From positions 1 through 64,000 of IMG/VR virus record IMGVR_UViG_3300037193_003384: a stretch of DNA of 64,000 bases, one strand, 5' to 3'. This document shows positions 15,935-23,815 of this stretch, piece by piece. The first letter of the stretch is position 1, and each line of letters opens with the position of its first letter. A program made the translations under genes and the position numbers. The notes beneath the pieces are model-generated. The model worked only from the letters and a program-made list of their open reading frames with translations, had not been told where the DNA came from and ran no database searches. This DNA is from a virus.

Positions 15935-16758
15935 CCGATGGTCTCCTCGTCGCGCCAGGCATCGTCATCGGTAGTGGGTGGGGCGCCGGCTGCGGATGGC
16001 ACGCCGAGCGGTCGCGACTCCACCTCGGCTTTACTGGCGTCTTCGTGTGGTGGCGCCGGCGCCCCTGGCCCGGCTTCTGCTGTTGGGTAACCATGCTGAG
16101 CCAGCAGCGAGTCGATGACTTCGCGCGGCCCCTCGAATAGCGCCCAGTTCCCAGGCGGCGGGTCGTGCCCGCTGAGCTCCACGGGGCCCACCGTGGCGAG
16201 GGCGATGGGCGCGTTCCAGTTGCCTGCCCGCTCCACCATGCGCTGCTCGACCTCGCGTGCCTCGGCGGCCAGCGCGCCGCTGATTCGGCGCTGCACGCGC
16301 ACGCGCGGGTCGTTCGGCGAGATGGGCTTGACGCCCGTCAGCGGGCGTCGCTGGGCACTGCGCCGCAGCCACCCGCGCAGCAGCGCCTGCCAGTCCAGCC
16401 GCGGCTCGGGGCGGACGTCGGTGTAGAAGCCGACGAACTTCCGCACCTCCTGCTGCGTGCGCTGCTCATCGAAGCCCAGCGCCTGCGCTACCTCGAGCGT
16501 GTGCTCGGTGGGCTGCAGGTCTTGCGGGCATGGCGTGAGCTCCCCTGCCCGATTGAGCTCGGCCACATGGGCTCGCTGCTGCGGGTCCAGGGTGCACGCC
16601 TCACCGCCCAGCAGCAGGGCCCGCAGCTCCTCGCCATCCCCTTTGCCCACGCAGAGCGTGCCCACGCTCTGGTGCCGGATCCAGATGGTGACGTAGTCGT
16701 GGGCGGGTCCCTGCCGCACCTCTACGCTGCTAATGAATGGTTCTGATCTCGTCGTCAT
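15931..16758 (-). CDS. Hypothetical protein with O-like C-terminal motif, 275 aa
   Basis: An N-terminal beta region (HDYVTIWIRHQSVGTLCVGK), then FVGFYTDVRPEPRLDWQALL followed by RGWLRRSAQR, which resembles the DNA-binding tail seen in phage replication O-type proteins (compare DWQATLRNRLRRE in the gene at 31318). The C-terminal quarter is proline-rich and disordered. It starts a transcription unit after the terminase: GAGG lies before the ATG and a TTACAC box 14 nt upstream. Function unsure. Confidence 0.55.
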   Translation of the reverse strand: MTTRSEPFISSVEVRQGPAHDYVTIWIRHQSVGTLCVGKGDGEELRALLLGGEACTLDPQQRAHVAELNRAGELTPCPQDLQPTEHTLEVAQALGFDEQRTQQEVRKFVGFYTDVRPEPRLDWQALLRGWLRRSAQRRPLTGVKPISPNDPRVRVQRRISGALAAEAREVEQRMVERAGNWNAPIALATVGPVELSGHDPPPGNWALFEGPREVIDSLLAQHGYPTAEAGPGAPAPPHEDASKAEVESRPLGVPSAAGAPPTTDDDAWRDEETIG

Positions 16759-16807
16759 ACCGGCGCCTCGGTGTAACGGACGGCCCCGCCGTCAGAAATG
16801 GTTGCTC

Positions 16808-18328
16808 TCAGAATGGAGAGCTAGCCCACTCGGACTCACCCCCCGTTTCCGCCCCGGCGATGGACGCCAGCGCAGCCCCGGCATAATCATAGAGCTGGGT
16901 GAGCGCGTCAACCCGGTTGTCTTTGCCACCCGGTTTGCCCGTGAACCGCTGCACCTCACGGTGGAAGTCGGGGACCCAGGGCCCGTCGTACATGCCCCCG
17001 AAGGGCGTCCGGATGAAGCCGTCATTCCAGGCCTGCCCGGTCGGGTGGCTGCGGATCAGCTTGCTGCCGCGCGGCGTGACGCGCACCAGGCGCAGCTTGG
17101 GGTTGAGCCGCCGGGCGACTTGGGATAGCGCTTTGAACGCGCTCACCTCCTCGAGCAGCACCGGCGCGCCGCGGAAGCGCTCGCGCTGTAGGAGCTCGAG
17201 GTAGTCCAGCAGGTCGGGGATATCGCGCCACTGATCCTCCGCGTGCAACACGTCGATGCGCAGGTCCAGCTGCGGCTTATCGCGCGTGTGGTGCGGGCCC
17301 GGGCGGCGGTAGCAGGCGCCCACCACGATGCCCGATGAGTCTTTCATCTTGTCGTCTTCGATGCCGGGATCGCAGCTGATGACCACCACGGCCCCGTTGA
17401 TCTCGGGCACCTGGTAGCGCGCGGGCTCACCGAAGACGCGGTCCCCGCGGGGCCGCCGATCGTTGGTGTACTGCGAGAACCAGTTGTAATCCTTGACGTC
17501 GTATTTCTTCCGGGCCAGCGCTTCGAGGCTCCACCGCGCAGGCCATAGCGGCGTGCCGCCGATCAGCTCACCCGTGTCCTCGTCATACTCGGCGTCGAGC
17601 ACCGCGGGCAGCGAGATGAGCTCCCACCCCTGCCCGTGCGGCGCCGTGCCCACGTCGGCCTTCAGCTGCGCGACGATGTCGATGTCGTTCCACGCCTGGT
17701 GCGTGATGAACATGGAGCCGCCGGGCTCGATGCGATTGCCGAGCGTGCCGCGCCACGTCTCCATCACCGCCTCCTGAATCACCGGTGATTCGGCCTCGGC
17801 GCGGTTCTTATAGGGGTCGTCATAGACCCCCATGTTGTAGCCCTCACCCGTGAACGAGCCGCCGCGCCCGCCGGCGGTGAAGCTGCCGCCCTCGACCGTC
17901 TGCCAGTAGCTCACGGCGCTGGCGGGATCCTGGCGGCCCTTGCTGATGATCTTCTCGTCGCCAGCCCAGACGCCCGCGCGCGCTGCCATCGTGCGCGCCC
18001 TGCGGCTCTTGCGCAGCGCGAGGCTGGCGGCATACGAGCAATAGAAGATGTGGTCCTCGGGGCGGTAGCGCAGCCGCCGCGCGCAGCCCGCCAGGATCGT
18101 CTCGGTCTTGCCGTGCCGCGGGGCCACCTCCACCAGCGCGTACACGGGCTCGGTCATCGACCGATCGAGCGCATCCAGCAGCGGCGCCAGGTGATCGGGC
18201 CGCTGATACTGCGGCGAATGCATCTCGATGAACAGCCCGAGGTCCCGCTCCGCCAGCTCCACGTGCGCCGACCAGCGCGCCATCGCGCGGGCGTGAGCCT
18301 CCTCGGGATCAACGCGGGGTGCCGCCAT
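16808..18328 (-). CDS. terL: Terminase large subunit
   Basis: A 506-residue packaging motor ATPase-nuclease. Walker A is APRHGKTE (about residues 69-76), and the GYNMGVYDDPYKNRAEAESP block near 165-184 holds the Walker B/coupling acidic residues. The C-terminal RNase H-like nuclease shows VVVISCDPGIEDDK, PVLLEEVSAFKAL and GGKDNRVDALTQLYDYA with the expected acidic residues. The ATG at 18328 has GGAGCCCG upstream and overlaps csrA by 20 bases. The order csrA-terL is unusual. Confidence 0.92.
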   Translation of the reverse strand: MAAPRVDPEEAHARAMARWSAHVELAERDLGLFIEMHSPQYQRPDHLAPLLDALDRSMTEPVYALVEVAPRHGKTETILAGCARRLRYRPEDHIFYCSYAASLALRKSRRARTMAARAGVWAGDEKIISKGRQDPASAVSYWQTVEGGSFTAGGRGGSFTGEGYNMGVYDDPYKNRAEAESPVIQEAVMETWRGTLGNRIEPGGSMFITHQAWNDIDIVAQLKADVGTAPHGQGWELISLPAVLDAEYDEDTGELIGGTPLWPARWSLEALARKKYDVKDYNWFSQYTNDRRPRGDRVFGEPARYQVPEINGAVVVISCDPGIEDDKMKDSSGIVVGACYRRPGPHHTRDKPQLDLRIDVLHAEDQWRDIPDLLDYLELLQRERFRGAPVLLEEVSAFKALSQVARRLNPKLRLVRVTPRGSKLIRSHPTGQAWNDGFIRTPFGGMYDGPWVPDFHREVQRFTGKPGGKDNRVDALTQLYDYAGAALASIAGAETGGESEWASSPF

Positions 18329-18506
18329 CGGGCTCCGGTTCGTCACCGCCATCGTCGGCGGCAGCCACCTCGGCGCGCAGCACCAGCACATGTTGCGGTG
18401 CTCTGATCGCCAGCTTCACCGAGCTGCGATGGGTCGCGGTGACCATGATCTCGATGCTGTCCCCGATCAGGATGCGCTGGCCCTTGCGGCGGGTGATGAT
18501 CAGCAT
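18309..18506 (-). CDS. csrA: CsrA/RsmA carbon storage regulator
   Basis: A 65-residue protein reading MLIITRRKGQRILIGDSIEI and then VKLAIRAPQHVLVLRAEV. It keeps T5, R6, R7, G9, I14, G15, D16, A36, P37, V40, V42 and R44, the residues that form the RNA-binding surface of CsrA (GGA-binding translational regulator). The last 18 residues are acidic and glycine-rich. It overlaps the upstream gene by 7 bases and the large terminase downstream by 20 bases. It may control phage late messages or host GGA-containing messages; targets are not known. Confidence 0.93.
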   Translation of the reverse strand: MLIITRRKGQRILIGDSIEIMVTATHRSSVKLAIRAPQHVLVLRAEVAAADDGGDEPEPDGGTPR

Positions 18507-18877
18507 CGCGGCGCATGCTCACACATCCGGTGGTGCTCACCCGGCTCGGGGTGGTCGGTCCAATACTGGCAGCCGCAGCACTCGGGATCGGGATGCAGCG
18601 CCAGCGCGTGGAAGCCGCTCTCCTTCGGCGGCTCGCTGGGCACGGCGCCCACGGCGTGGAGCTCAGCTTCGAGGTCCATCACGCGCTGCCGCCACGCCAG
18701 CAGCTGGTACCGCGATGAGGCGGGGAACGGTGGGTCGATGGGCTGCCGCGCGATCACCTCGATCTGCTCCACCTCGAGCTGGATCCGGATGGAGATGTCC
18801 TCGTCGGTGACGCCCTGCTCTTTCCATTCGTGGATCAGGCGCCGGCGCGCATCGATGTAGTCGGGCCACGCGGTCAT
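18500..18877 (-). CDS. Hypothetical protein with HTH-like N-terminus and Cys tail
   Basis: A 125-residue protein. Residues 8-45 (RRRLIHEWKEQGVTDEDISI, then RIQLEVEQIEVIARQP) look like a small helix-turn-helix. The C-terminal third carries ECCGCQYWTDHPEPGEHHRM and CEH, likely a zinc site. It lies directly upstream of csrA with a 7-base overlap. Possibly a regulator; family not recognised. Confidence 0.55.
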   Translation of the reverse strand: MTAWPDYIDARRRLIHEWKEQGVTDEDISIRIQLEVEQIEVIARQPIDPPFPASSRYQLLAWRQRVMDLEAELHAVGAVPSEPPKESGFHALALHPDPECCGCQYWTDHPEPGEHHRMCEHAPRC

Positions 18878-19260
18878 GATAGGCTCGCTGCGCCCGGGGC
18901 GGGCTGCCCGTCGTCAGTGTCCAGCCTGCCGCCTGCCCCGGGCATCTGTTGCGCGCGCAGGCGGTGTTCCCAGCGGCTCACGCAGGGGTCGCACCCCTGC
19001 CCGTCGCCGCTCAGAATCTCCATGTCCTCCAGGTCAAAGTAACGCTGGCAGAAGTCGCACCGCCACCAGGTGAGCTCACCGTCGTGATAGGTGTCCCCGT
19101 AGGCTTCCGAGCTCACCGCGCTGAGCCTGCCGCGGCAGTTGAAGCAGTTGCACGGGTACTCATTGAGGTGATCGATGCAGCCGCCGCAGCCCACCGCCGC
19201 GCACTCGGGATCGACCGTCGGTGCCCACTCACCCGCGGGGACCTCCGGACCCAGGTCCAC
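18874..19260 (-). CDS. Multi-CxxC zinc-finger-like protein, 128 aa
   Basis: GTG start with a strong GGGGGAGGG just upstream, straight after the stop of the previous gene. CGGC, NCFNC, CDFC and CDPC pairs spread over residues 23-92 suggest two zinc ribbons. Acidic overall. Likely a protein- or nucleic-acid-binding module; function unknown. Confidence 0.55.
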   Translation of the reverse strand: MDLGPEVPAGEWAPTVDPECAAVGCGGCIDHLNEYPCNCFNCRGRLSAVSSEAYGDTYHDGELTWWRCDFCQRYFDLEDMEILSGDGQGCDPCVSRWEHRLRAQQMPGAGGRLDTDDGQPAPGAASLS

Positions 19261-19262
19261 GG

Positions 19263-19490
19263 TTACCCTCCCCCGAGCCGGCGCGCGGGTGGCGTGATGT
19301 CGCGCCGGTTGGTCATCAGCGCGGGTGGCGTGCCGCGCGGATAGAAGAGCCCCTGGTGCTCGATCCAGTTGCGGTGCCGCGTCGTGCGCTCCCACTCGCG
19401 CGTAAACGCCGTCTCGGTGAACTGCCCACGCCCATAGGGATTGAGCTCGATCACCCGCGCAGGCTGCTGCTGCGGATTCGCCTTCATCAT
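19263..19490 (-). CDS. Small hypothetical protein, 75 aa
   Basis: Begins with tandem ATG codons behind GGAGGG. Sequence MMKANPQQQPARVIELNPYG continues into FTETAFTREWERTTRHRNWI. No domain recognised. The first ATG overlaps the stop of the sigma factor gene. Confidence 0.5.
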   Translation of the reverse strand: MMKANPQQQPARVIELNPYGRGQFTETAFTREWERTTRHRNWIEHQGLFYPRGTPPALMTNRRDITPPARRLGGG

Positions 19491-20089
19491 GCCGGCCCTC
19501 CTCGTCGTGACAGAGCATGCCGCGTCTCGCCCGGAACCACCAGGGGCGGCGCCTGCCCGGTGAGGTGGCTTCGCATGCCGATGAGTGAGCGCGACACTCG
19601 CTGGCTGATCCGCGCTTCGCTCACGCCCTCGTCCACACCGATGTCGCGCCACTTGCGCCCGCGCTGGTAGGCGGCCTCCATGATGCGCGCATCGCGCGGG
19701 CTGAGCGGCGCGCCCCACGCCTTCGCCGCATCGATCTGGCGGATGGCCACGTCCTCCGGTGACTCGTCATCCGTGGCGAATTGGGCGGGGCTGCCGCCGT
19801 CGCTCACGTCCTCCATGTGCACCACGGTGGCGCGCGCCTGCCCGCCCCGGCGCCGGCTCGACCAGTCCTGCCGCCGGAGCTCATCGAGCACGGAGCCGCG
19901 CACGCGCGCCGCCAGGTACCATTCGAAGCCCGGGCCCTGCCCGCCCTCCGGGTGCCGCGTCAACGCGTCCACCAGCCCGAGCAGCGCCGCCTGCTCGAGG
20001 TCCTCCCGCAGCACGTTGCACGGCATCCGGCGCATAATCGCGCGGGCGATCTTCAGCGCCATGCCGTACTGCGCCTTCGTGATCTTCAC
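19487..20089 (-). CDS. Sigma-70 family factor, FliA/WhiG-like
   Basis: A 200-residue alternative sigma factor. Region 2 is clear: RRMPCNVLREDLEQAALLGL (about 20-39), then FEWYLAARVRGSVLDELRRQ followed by DWSSRRRG, which is the FliA-type 2.4 region. Region 4 lies at about 130-176 (LSPRDARIMEAAYQRGRKWR and SEARISQRVSRSLI). It could direct host RNA polymerase to phage promoters, most simply the late genes near it. GTG start overlaps the upstream stop (GTGA). Confidence 0.85.
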   Translation of the reverse strand: MKITKAQYGMALKIARAIMRRMPCNVLREDLEQAALLGLVDALTRHPEGGQGPGFEWYLAARVRGSVLDELRRQDWSSRRRGGQARATVVHMEDVSDGGSPAQFATDDESPEDVAIRQIDAAKAWGAPLSPRDARIMEAAYQRGRKWRDIGVDEGVSEARISQRVSRSLIGMRSHLTGQAPPLVVPGETRHALSRRGGPA

Positions 20090-20277
20090 CGCTGCGCCTT
20101 CCCCTCGAGCCCGGTGCAGTGCGGGCAGTGCTCGGTCGCGTGCACCCGGAAGCAGTTCGTGCAGACGACCGTGCGCGTTGCATCGTACAACGCCCGGGCC
20201 AGCGCGGCGATGAGAAGCTCAGCGCGGTCTAACCGCTCACGGAGGACGGCCTCCCGGAGCTCAACCGAACCGGACAC
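20086..20277 (-). CDS. Small zinc-ribbon protein, 63 aa
   Basis: GTG start (VSGSVELREAVLRERLDRAE), a helical N-terminal half, then TVVCTNCFRVHATEHCPHCT, a compact CxxC...CxxC ribbon. It precedes the sigma gene with a GTGA overlap, so the two are coupled. It might act with the sigma factor, but only position suggests it. Confidence 0.5.
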   Translation of the reverse strand: MSGSVELREAVLRERLDRAELLIAALARALYDATRTVVCTNCFRVHATEHCPHCTGLEGKAQR

Positions 20278-20455
20278 CGTCGGTGCGCCGCGCGCGCAGC
20301 TGGGCTGCCTGCTCGAGCAGGCGCCGGGCGCGTTTGCGATAGCCCTCGGCGAGTTTGGGTTTGCCTTCGCTGGCGCAGCGATCGGCATCGGCCTGGCACT
20401 GGCGCGCCGTGGCTTCGAGCGATTCGACGGTGGCGGGTGGCGCGACGATCAGCAT
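20261..20455 (-). CDS. Small helical protein, 64 aa
   Basis: MLIVAPPATVESLEATARQC followed by helical, charged sequence (KLAEGYRKRARRLLEQAAQL). Starts in a TGATG overlap and overlaps the next gene by 17 bases. Function unknown. Confidence 0.48.
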   Translation of the reverse strand: MLIVAPPATVESLEATARQCQADADRCASEGKPKLAEGYRKRARRLLEQAAQLRARRTDGVRFG

Positions 20456-20643
20456 CAGCTGGCCCTCGCACGCCGCAGCTCGGCAGCGCGATCACGCAGG
20501 CGCCCGGCGGCTTCCATCTTCAGATGCGCGTCGAGCTCTGCCTTCGTGCCGGGGATGGGCTTGCTGCGGATGAGCATGCGCGCTTCTTCCTCGAGCACGT
20601 TCGCGCGCGCTTCGAGCTGCACCGGATCATCCGCAGCGATCAT
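20455..20643 (-). CDS. Small coiled-coil protein, 62 aa
   Basis: MIAADDPVQLEARANVLEEE and LKMEAAGRLRDRAAELRRAR: helical and heptad-like. Same style as its downstream neighbour, so the two may have arisen by duplication or act together. Coupled by overlaps at both ends. Confidence 0.48.
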   Translation of the reverse strand: MIAADDPVQLEARANVLEEEARMLIRSKPIPGTKAELDAHLKMEAAGRLRDRAAELRRARAS

Positions 20644-21035
20644 AGGTTGAAGCCCACCCCGCCCGTCTTACTGCAGTCGATGGTGCCGCCTGCCCCGGTG
20701 TAAGTCACGCTGGATTCGCCCACGTGCACGCTGCCGCCAGCCTCCTGCAGCACGCGCTCGAACTCACGCGCCGCATCCTGAAGGCCCGCGCGCGCGCAGA
20801 CATCACGCGCCTGCCGAACCTGCGCCGGCGTGAAGACGTAGACGTGCGGTTGCATCGCTGGCCTCGCGAGCGCTGCGCGCAGGTCATCGAGCGGGTCGCT
20901 GGTGTTCGTCCAGGTGAGCTGAGAAATGCGCAGGTGCAGCAGCCTGATCAGCTGCACGCGCGCCGCGCAGGTCTGCACGTGCAGCTGCAGCCGTTGACGC
21001 GCCCAGCGAATCCGTGCCCGCGACGTTGCGCCCAT
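20640..21035 (-). CDS. Hypothetical protein, 131 aa
   Basis: An arginine-rich helical N-terminal half (RARIRWARQRLQLHVQTCAA) followed by PHVYVFTPAQVRQARDVCAR and a glycine-rich C-terminus (GESSVTYTGAGGTIDCSKTG). No family recognised. The ATG overlaps the stop of the membrane protein gene upstream. Confidence 0.5.
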   Translation of the reverse strand: MGATSRARIRWARQRLQLHVQTCAARVQLIRLLHLRISQLTWTNTSDPLDDLRAALARPAMQPHVYVFTPAQVRQARDVCARAGLQDAAREFERVLQEAGGSVHVGESSVTYTGAGGTIDCSKTGGVGFNL

Positions 21036-21214
21036 CAGCTCACCCGAATGGTCGGGCCCCAGCCGCCCAGCGCAGCCAGCACCCAGAGCAGGAAGACCAC
21101 GGCCACCACGATCTGCAGGATGGTGCGGATGCGCGGCTCCATGGGGATCATCCCCAGCACCCAGCAGATGACCGCCACCAGCAGCACCGCGACCAGCAAC
21201 CCCACCAGCGACAT
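21035..21214 (-). CDS. Two-pass membrane protein, Thivi_2564-like
   Basis: A 59-residue protein: MSLVGLLVAVLLVAVICWVL, a short MIPMEPRIRT loop, then ILQIVVAVVFLLWVLAALGG. This hairpin with an IPMxxxxRT loop resembles the small phage-borne Thivi_2564-type membrane proteins. Role unknown; holin-like size and topology make that one option. It sits 54 bases after the possible small terminase gene. Confidence 0.62.
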   Translation of the reverse strand: MSLVGLLVAVLLVAVICWVLGMIPMEPRIRTILQIVVAVVFLLWVLAALGGWGPTIRVS

Positions 21215-21268
21215 ACCGCTACGGTAGCATGGGGCTGGGCGCAACGCGCGCGGCGCTATGCCCCTGGA

Positions 21269-21856
21269 TCAGTGCATCGATTCGGCATCGGGATCGGCGC
21301 CGTTGGTTTCGCCAGCCGCGAACTCACCCGCCAGCCGTCGCATCGCGCGCTTCGGCTTCGTGCCGTCATTCGCGAACGCCAGCTTCTCCTCCACCGACCA
21401 GCCCTCGAACGGATCGGTGTTCTCCTTGATCGCCAGCTTCTGAGCGGGCTCGACGCCCATGTAAAAGCCGAACGCGCGGGTGGCGTCCAGCGCGACGCGC
21501 AAACCCTGCTCGCTGTTCTTGGCCATGGCCTTCGCCCGGATGACTTCGAACGTCTGCAGGATCTGCGCGAGCGCTTCCTTCTGCGCCTCCGGGTCCATGC
21601 GCAGCTGGCGGCGCAGCAGGCGCGATGCCTCCGCCGCAAATTTCCGGACGGTGTTCGGCGCGCAGTCCCACTGCTCAGCCAGCGCCCGATCGCTCACGCC
21701 GCTGAGCCACGCGCCACTCTGCATCTTCGCGGCGATCTCCTCGATGCGCCGCTCCTTCTCGCTGAGCTCCGCCCAGTAGTGCGCGTTCGATCCCGGGCGC
21801 GGGCCGCGCTGCTTTGGCTTCTTCGGCTTCGGCAGGCGCTTCCGCGGTGAGCTCAC
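21269..21856 (-). CDS. HTH protein, possible terminase small subunit
   Basis: A 195-residue protein with a basic N-terminus (RKRLPKPKKPKQRGPRPG), a helix-turn-helix (GVSDRALAEQWDCAPNTVRK, about residues 53-72), a long helix (EAQKEALAQILQTFEVIRAK) and an acidic C-terminus. Size and domain order fit small terminases that bind the packaging site. It is 3 kb from terL with sigma and csrA between, so a regulator is also possible. Confidence 0.5.
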   Translation of the reverse strand: MSSPRKRLPKPKKPKQRGPRPGSNAHYWAELSEKERRIEEIAAKMQSGAWLSGVSDRALAEQWDCAPNTVRKFAAEASRLLRRQLRMDPEAQKEALAQILQTFEVIRAKAMAKNSEQGLRVALDATRAFGFYMGVEPAQKLAIKENTDPFEGWSVEEKLAFANDGTKPKRAMRRLAGEFAAGETNGADPDAESMH

Positions 21857-22020
21857 GCAGCCACCTCGTCATCCTCGTCGCTGTTGTCAGCGCAGCCGAG
21901 CGCGCAGATATGCGCAGCCTCGTTCCCCTGCCCGTCGAATAGCGGTCGCAGCAGTGCGACCCGGCTGCACCAGAAGTTGTCGCATAGCCCGATCACGAGC
22001 GCGTGTTCACGGCTTGGCAT
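21853..22020 (-). CDS. Small acidic-tailed protein, 55 aa
   Basis: MPSREHALVIGLCDNFWCSR, then AALGC-like Cys positions and a DNSDEDDEVAA tail. Too short for easy detection but linked by TGATG and GTGA overlaps to both neighbours. Function unknown. Confidence 0.5.
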   Translation of the reverse strand: MPSREHALVIGLCDNFWCSRVALLRPLFDGQGNEAAHICALGCADNSDEDDEVAA

Positions 22021-23366
22021 CACGCAGCCACCGCCATCGGGATGCGCTGCGGCTCCTCACCGGTGAGTTTGCGCCAGCGCTCCACGGTCACGTCGCAATA
22101 GGCGGGCTCCACATCGATGGCGAAGCAGCGGCGCCCCAGCTTCTGCGCGGCGATCAGCGTGGTGCCCGAGCCCACGAACGGATCGTACACGTCACCCTTG
22201 TGATTGCGGATCGGGCGGGCCATGCACTCGAGCGGCTTTTGCGAGCCGTGCGTGGTGTCCATGTCCTCGGTGCCCTTCTGGGTGAAGCCCACCTTCGACT
22301 GGATCGTCCAGAGCGTCGTCTGTTTGCGCCCGCCGATCCAGCCCGCGGTCTCCCCCTTGCGCACCACGTACCAGCAGGGCTCGTGCTGCCAATGGTAGTT
22401 GCCCCGGCTCATCACCAGCGCGGCCTTGCCCCAGATGATCTGCTGCCGCACGAGCAGCTTGGTGCGCGCCAGGTGCGCGGCCACCTCGGCGCCGTAGACG
22501 CCCGCGTGCCAGACGTATCCCACGGGCCCGTTGAACAGCGCGTAGGCTTCGGTCCAGTCGCGGCGGTTATCGTTGCGGATCGTGCCCGTGTGCTTCTGCT
22601 TCACGGGTGAGAACTCGTCGCGCCAGGTGCTGTCCAGGCTCACGCCGTAGGGCGGGTCCGTCACCATCAGCCGGGGCTTCGCGCCGTCCAGCACCAGCTG
22701 CACGACGTCAGCGCGCGTGCAGTCCCCGCACACCAGCCGGTGCTGCCCCAGGATCCAGAGATCGCCGGGCTGCGTGACGGGCACCGCCGGCGGCTCCGGC
22801 ACATCGTCATCGTCCATCTGCTGGTTGCCGCTCAGCGCCTGCAGCTCGGCCGCGCTGAAGCCGGCGATGTCCAGGTCGTTGGCGGTGAGCTCACCCGCGC
22901 CGATGATGCGCCCGAGCTCATCCGGGTCCCAGTCGCTGATCTCACCCAGCTTGTTGTCGGCGAGCGCCAGTGCGTGCGCGGCCGCGGGCTCCATCCGCCG
23001 CACGCGCACGGGCACCTGCGTGAGCCGCAGCTGCTGCGCCGCCTGCCAGGCGGTGTGCCCGATGATCAGCTCGCCCTCGCACCGGGGCCAGACGTTGACC
23101 ACCAGCGGGCGGCCCCACCCCCATTTGCGAATCGAACGCGCCACGGGCGCCACGGCCTTGGCGTTCTTACGCGGGTTCTGCACCCACGGCTTCACGCGTT
23201 CGATCGGCCACCAGGCGAAGTCGGGCAGCGTAGGATCGAGGCTGGGCTCGAGCCCATCCACCGTGCCCAGCACCACCGATTCAGGCTCGGACGGCGGTGA
23301 GCTCGAGCGCGCAGTGCGCCGCGAACGCGATCCCCCATCTGCCGCTCCCACCTTGCGCGCAGCCAT
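22020..23366 (-). CDS. ParB-domain DNA methyltransferase
   Basis: A 448-residue fusion. Residues 45-130 form a ParB/Srx nuclease-like domain (WVQNPRKNAKAVAPVARSIR and LIIGHTAWQAAQQLRL). Residues 200-440 form an amino-methyltransferase with DPPYGV (about 237-242) before DPFVGSGTT (394-402), the order of beta-class N6-adenine or N4-cytosine enzymes. Such phage enzymes protect DNA from host restriction or change regulation. The ParB-like part is the SAM-MTase-associated type, not a partition ParB with HTH. Confidence 0.88.
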   Translation of the reverse strand: MAARKVGAADGGSRSRRTARSSSPPSEPESVVLGTVDGLEPSLDPTLPDFAWWPIERVKPWVQNPRKNAKAVAPVARSIRKWGWGRPLVVNVWPRCEGELIIGHTAWQAAQQLRLTQVPVRVRRMEPAAAHALALADNKLGEISDWDPDELGRIIGAGELTANDLDIAGFSAAELQALSGNQQMDDDDVPEPPAVPVTQPGDLWILGQHRLVCGDCTRADVVQLVLDGAKPRLMVTDPPYGVSLDSTWRDEFSPVKQKHTGTIRNDNRRDWTEAYALFNGPVGYVWHAGVYGAEVAAHLARTKLLVRQQIIWGKAALVMSRGNYHWQHEPCWYVVRKGETAGWIGGRKQTTLWTIQSKVGFTQKGTEDMDTTHGSQKPLECMARPIRNHKGDVYDPFVGSGTTLIAAQKLGRRCFAIDVEPAYCDVTVERWRKLTGEEPQRIPMAVAA

Positions 23367-23518
23367 GTACCTGCCGTTATGGCATGATCAATTGCGCCTG
23401 GACAGCCGCGCGTGCGCGCGTGAGGGCCGCAGCAGGTGAGCGCCCGCTACCCCTCACCCCCCGAAACCGATCCAGGTCCGCCTGCACGCAGGTCCCCCCG
23501 TCCCCCCCCGGACGTGGA

Positions 23519-23815
23519 TCACGCTGCGCTGGACAGCATCTGCCGGATGATGTGTGGGTGCTTCGCCGCGATCCGCAGCAGGGCCAGGCCGGGGCCTTCG
23601 GGCATGCGCCGGTCCTGTTCCCAGTTCCGCAGCGTGTGCACGCTGATGCCCAGCGCCTCGGCGAACTGCGCCTGGGTGAGGTCCACGAAGCGCCGCAGGG
23701 CGGCCACGTCGCCCGGCTCGAGCTTGCCGGCGATGATGCGTTTGCGCTGGCTCATCCGCAGCGCCCGGGCGAAGTCGGCTGCGGTCCATTCGGGGGGATC
23801 ATGGGGGTCGTTCAT
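23519..23815 (-). CDS. XRE-family HTH antitoxin
   Basis: A 98-residue protein starting MNDPHDPPEWTAADFARALR behind AAAGGA. The HTH is VDLTQAQFAEALGISVHTLR (about 44-63) followed by NWEQDRRMPEGP and LALLRIAAKHP, the NadS/HigA-type antitoxin pattern. It is coupled (ATGA) downstream of a BrnT-like toxin gene. Expected to neutralise the toxin and repress the operon, probably through the palindrome at 24097. Confidence 0.8.
   Translation of the reverse strand: MNDPHDPPEWTAADFARALRMSQRKRIIAGKLEPGDVAALRRFVDLTQAQFAEALGISVHTLRNWEQDRRMPEGPGLALLRIAAKHPHIIRQMLSSAA

Noticed and set aside
22020-23366. The ParB-domain protein as the partition partner of ParA
   Set aside because: It is fused to a methyltransferase, lacks a central HTH, and lies 15 kb from parA; the RHH gene overlapping parA is the better partner.
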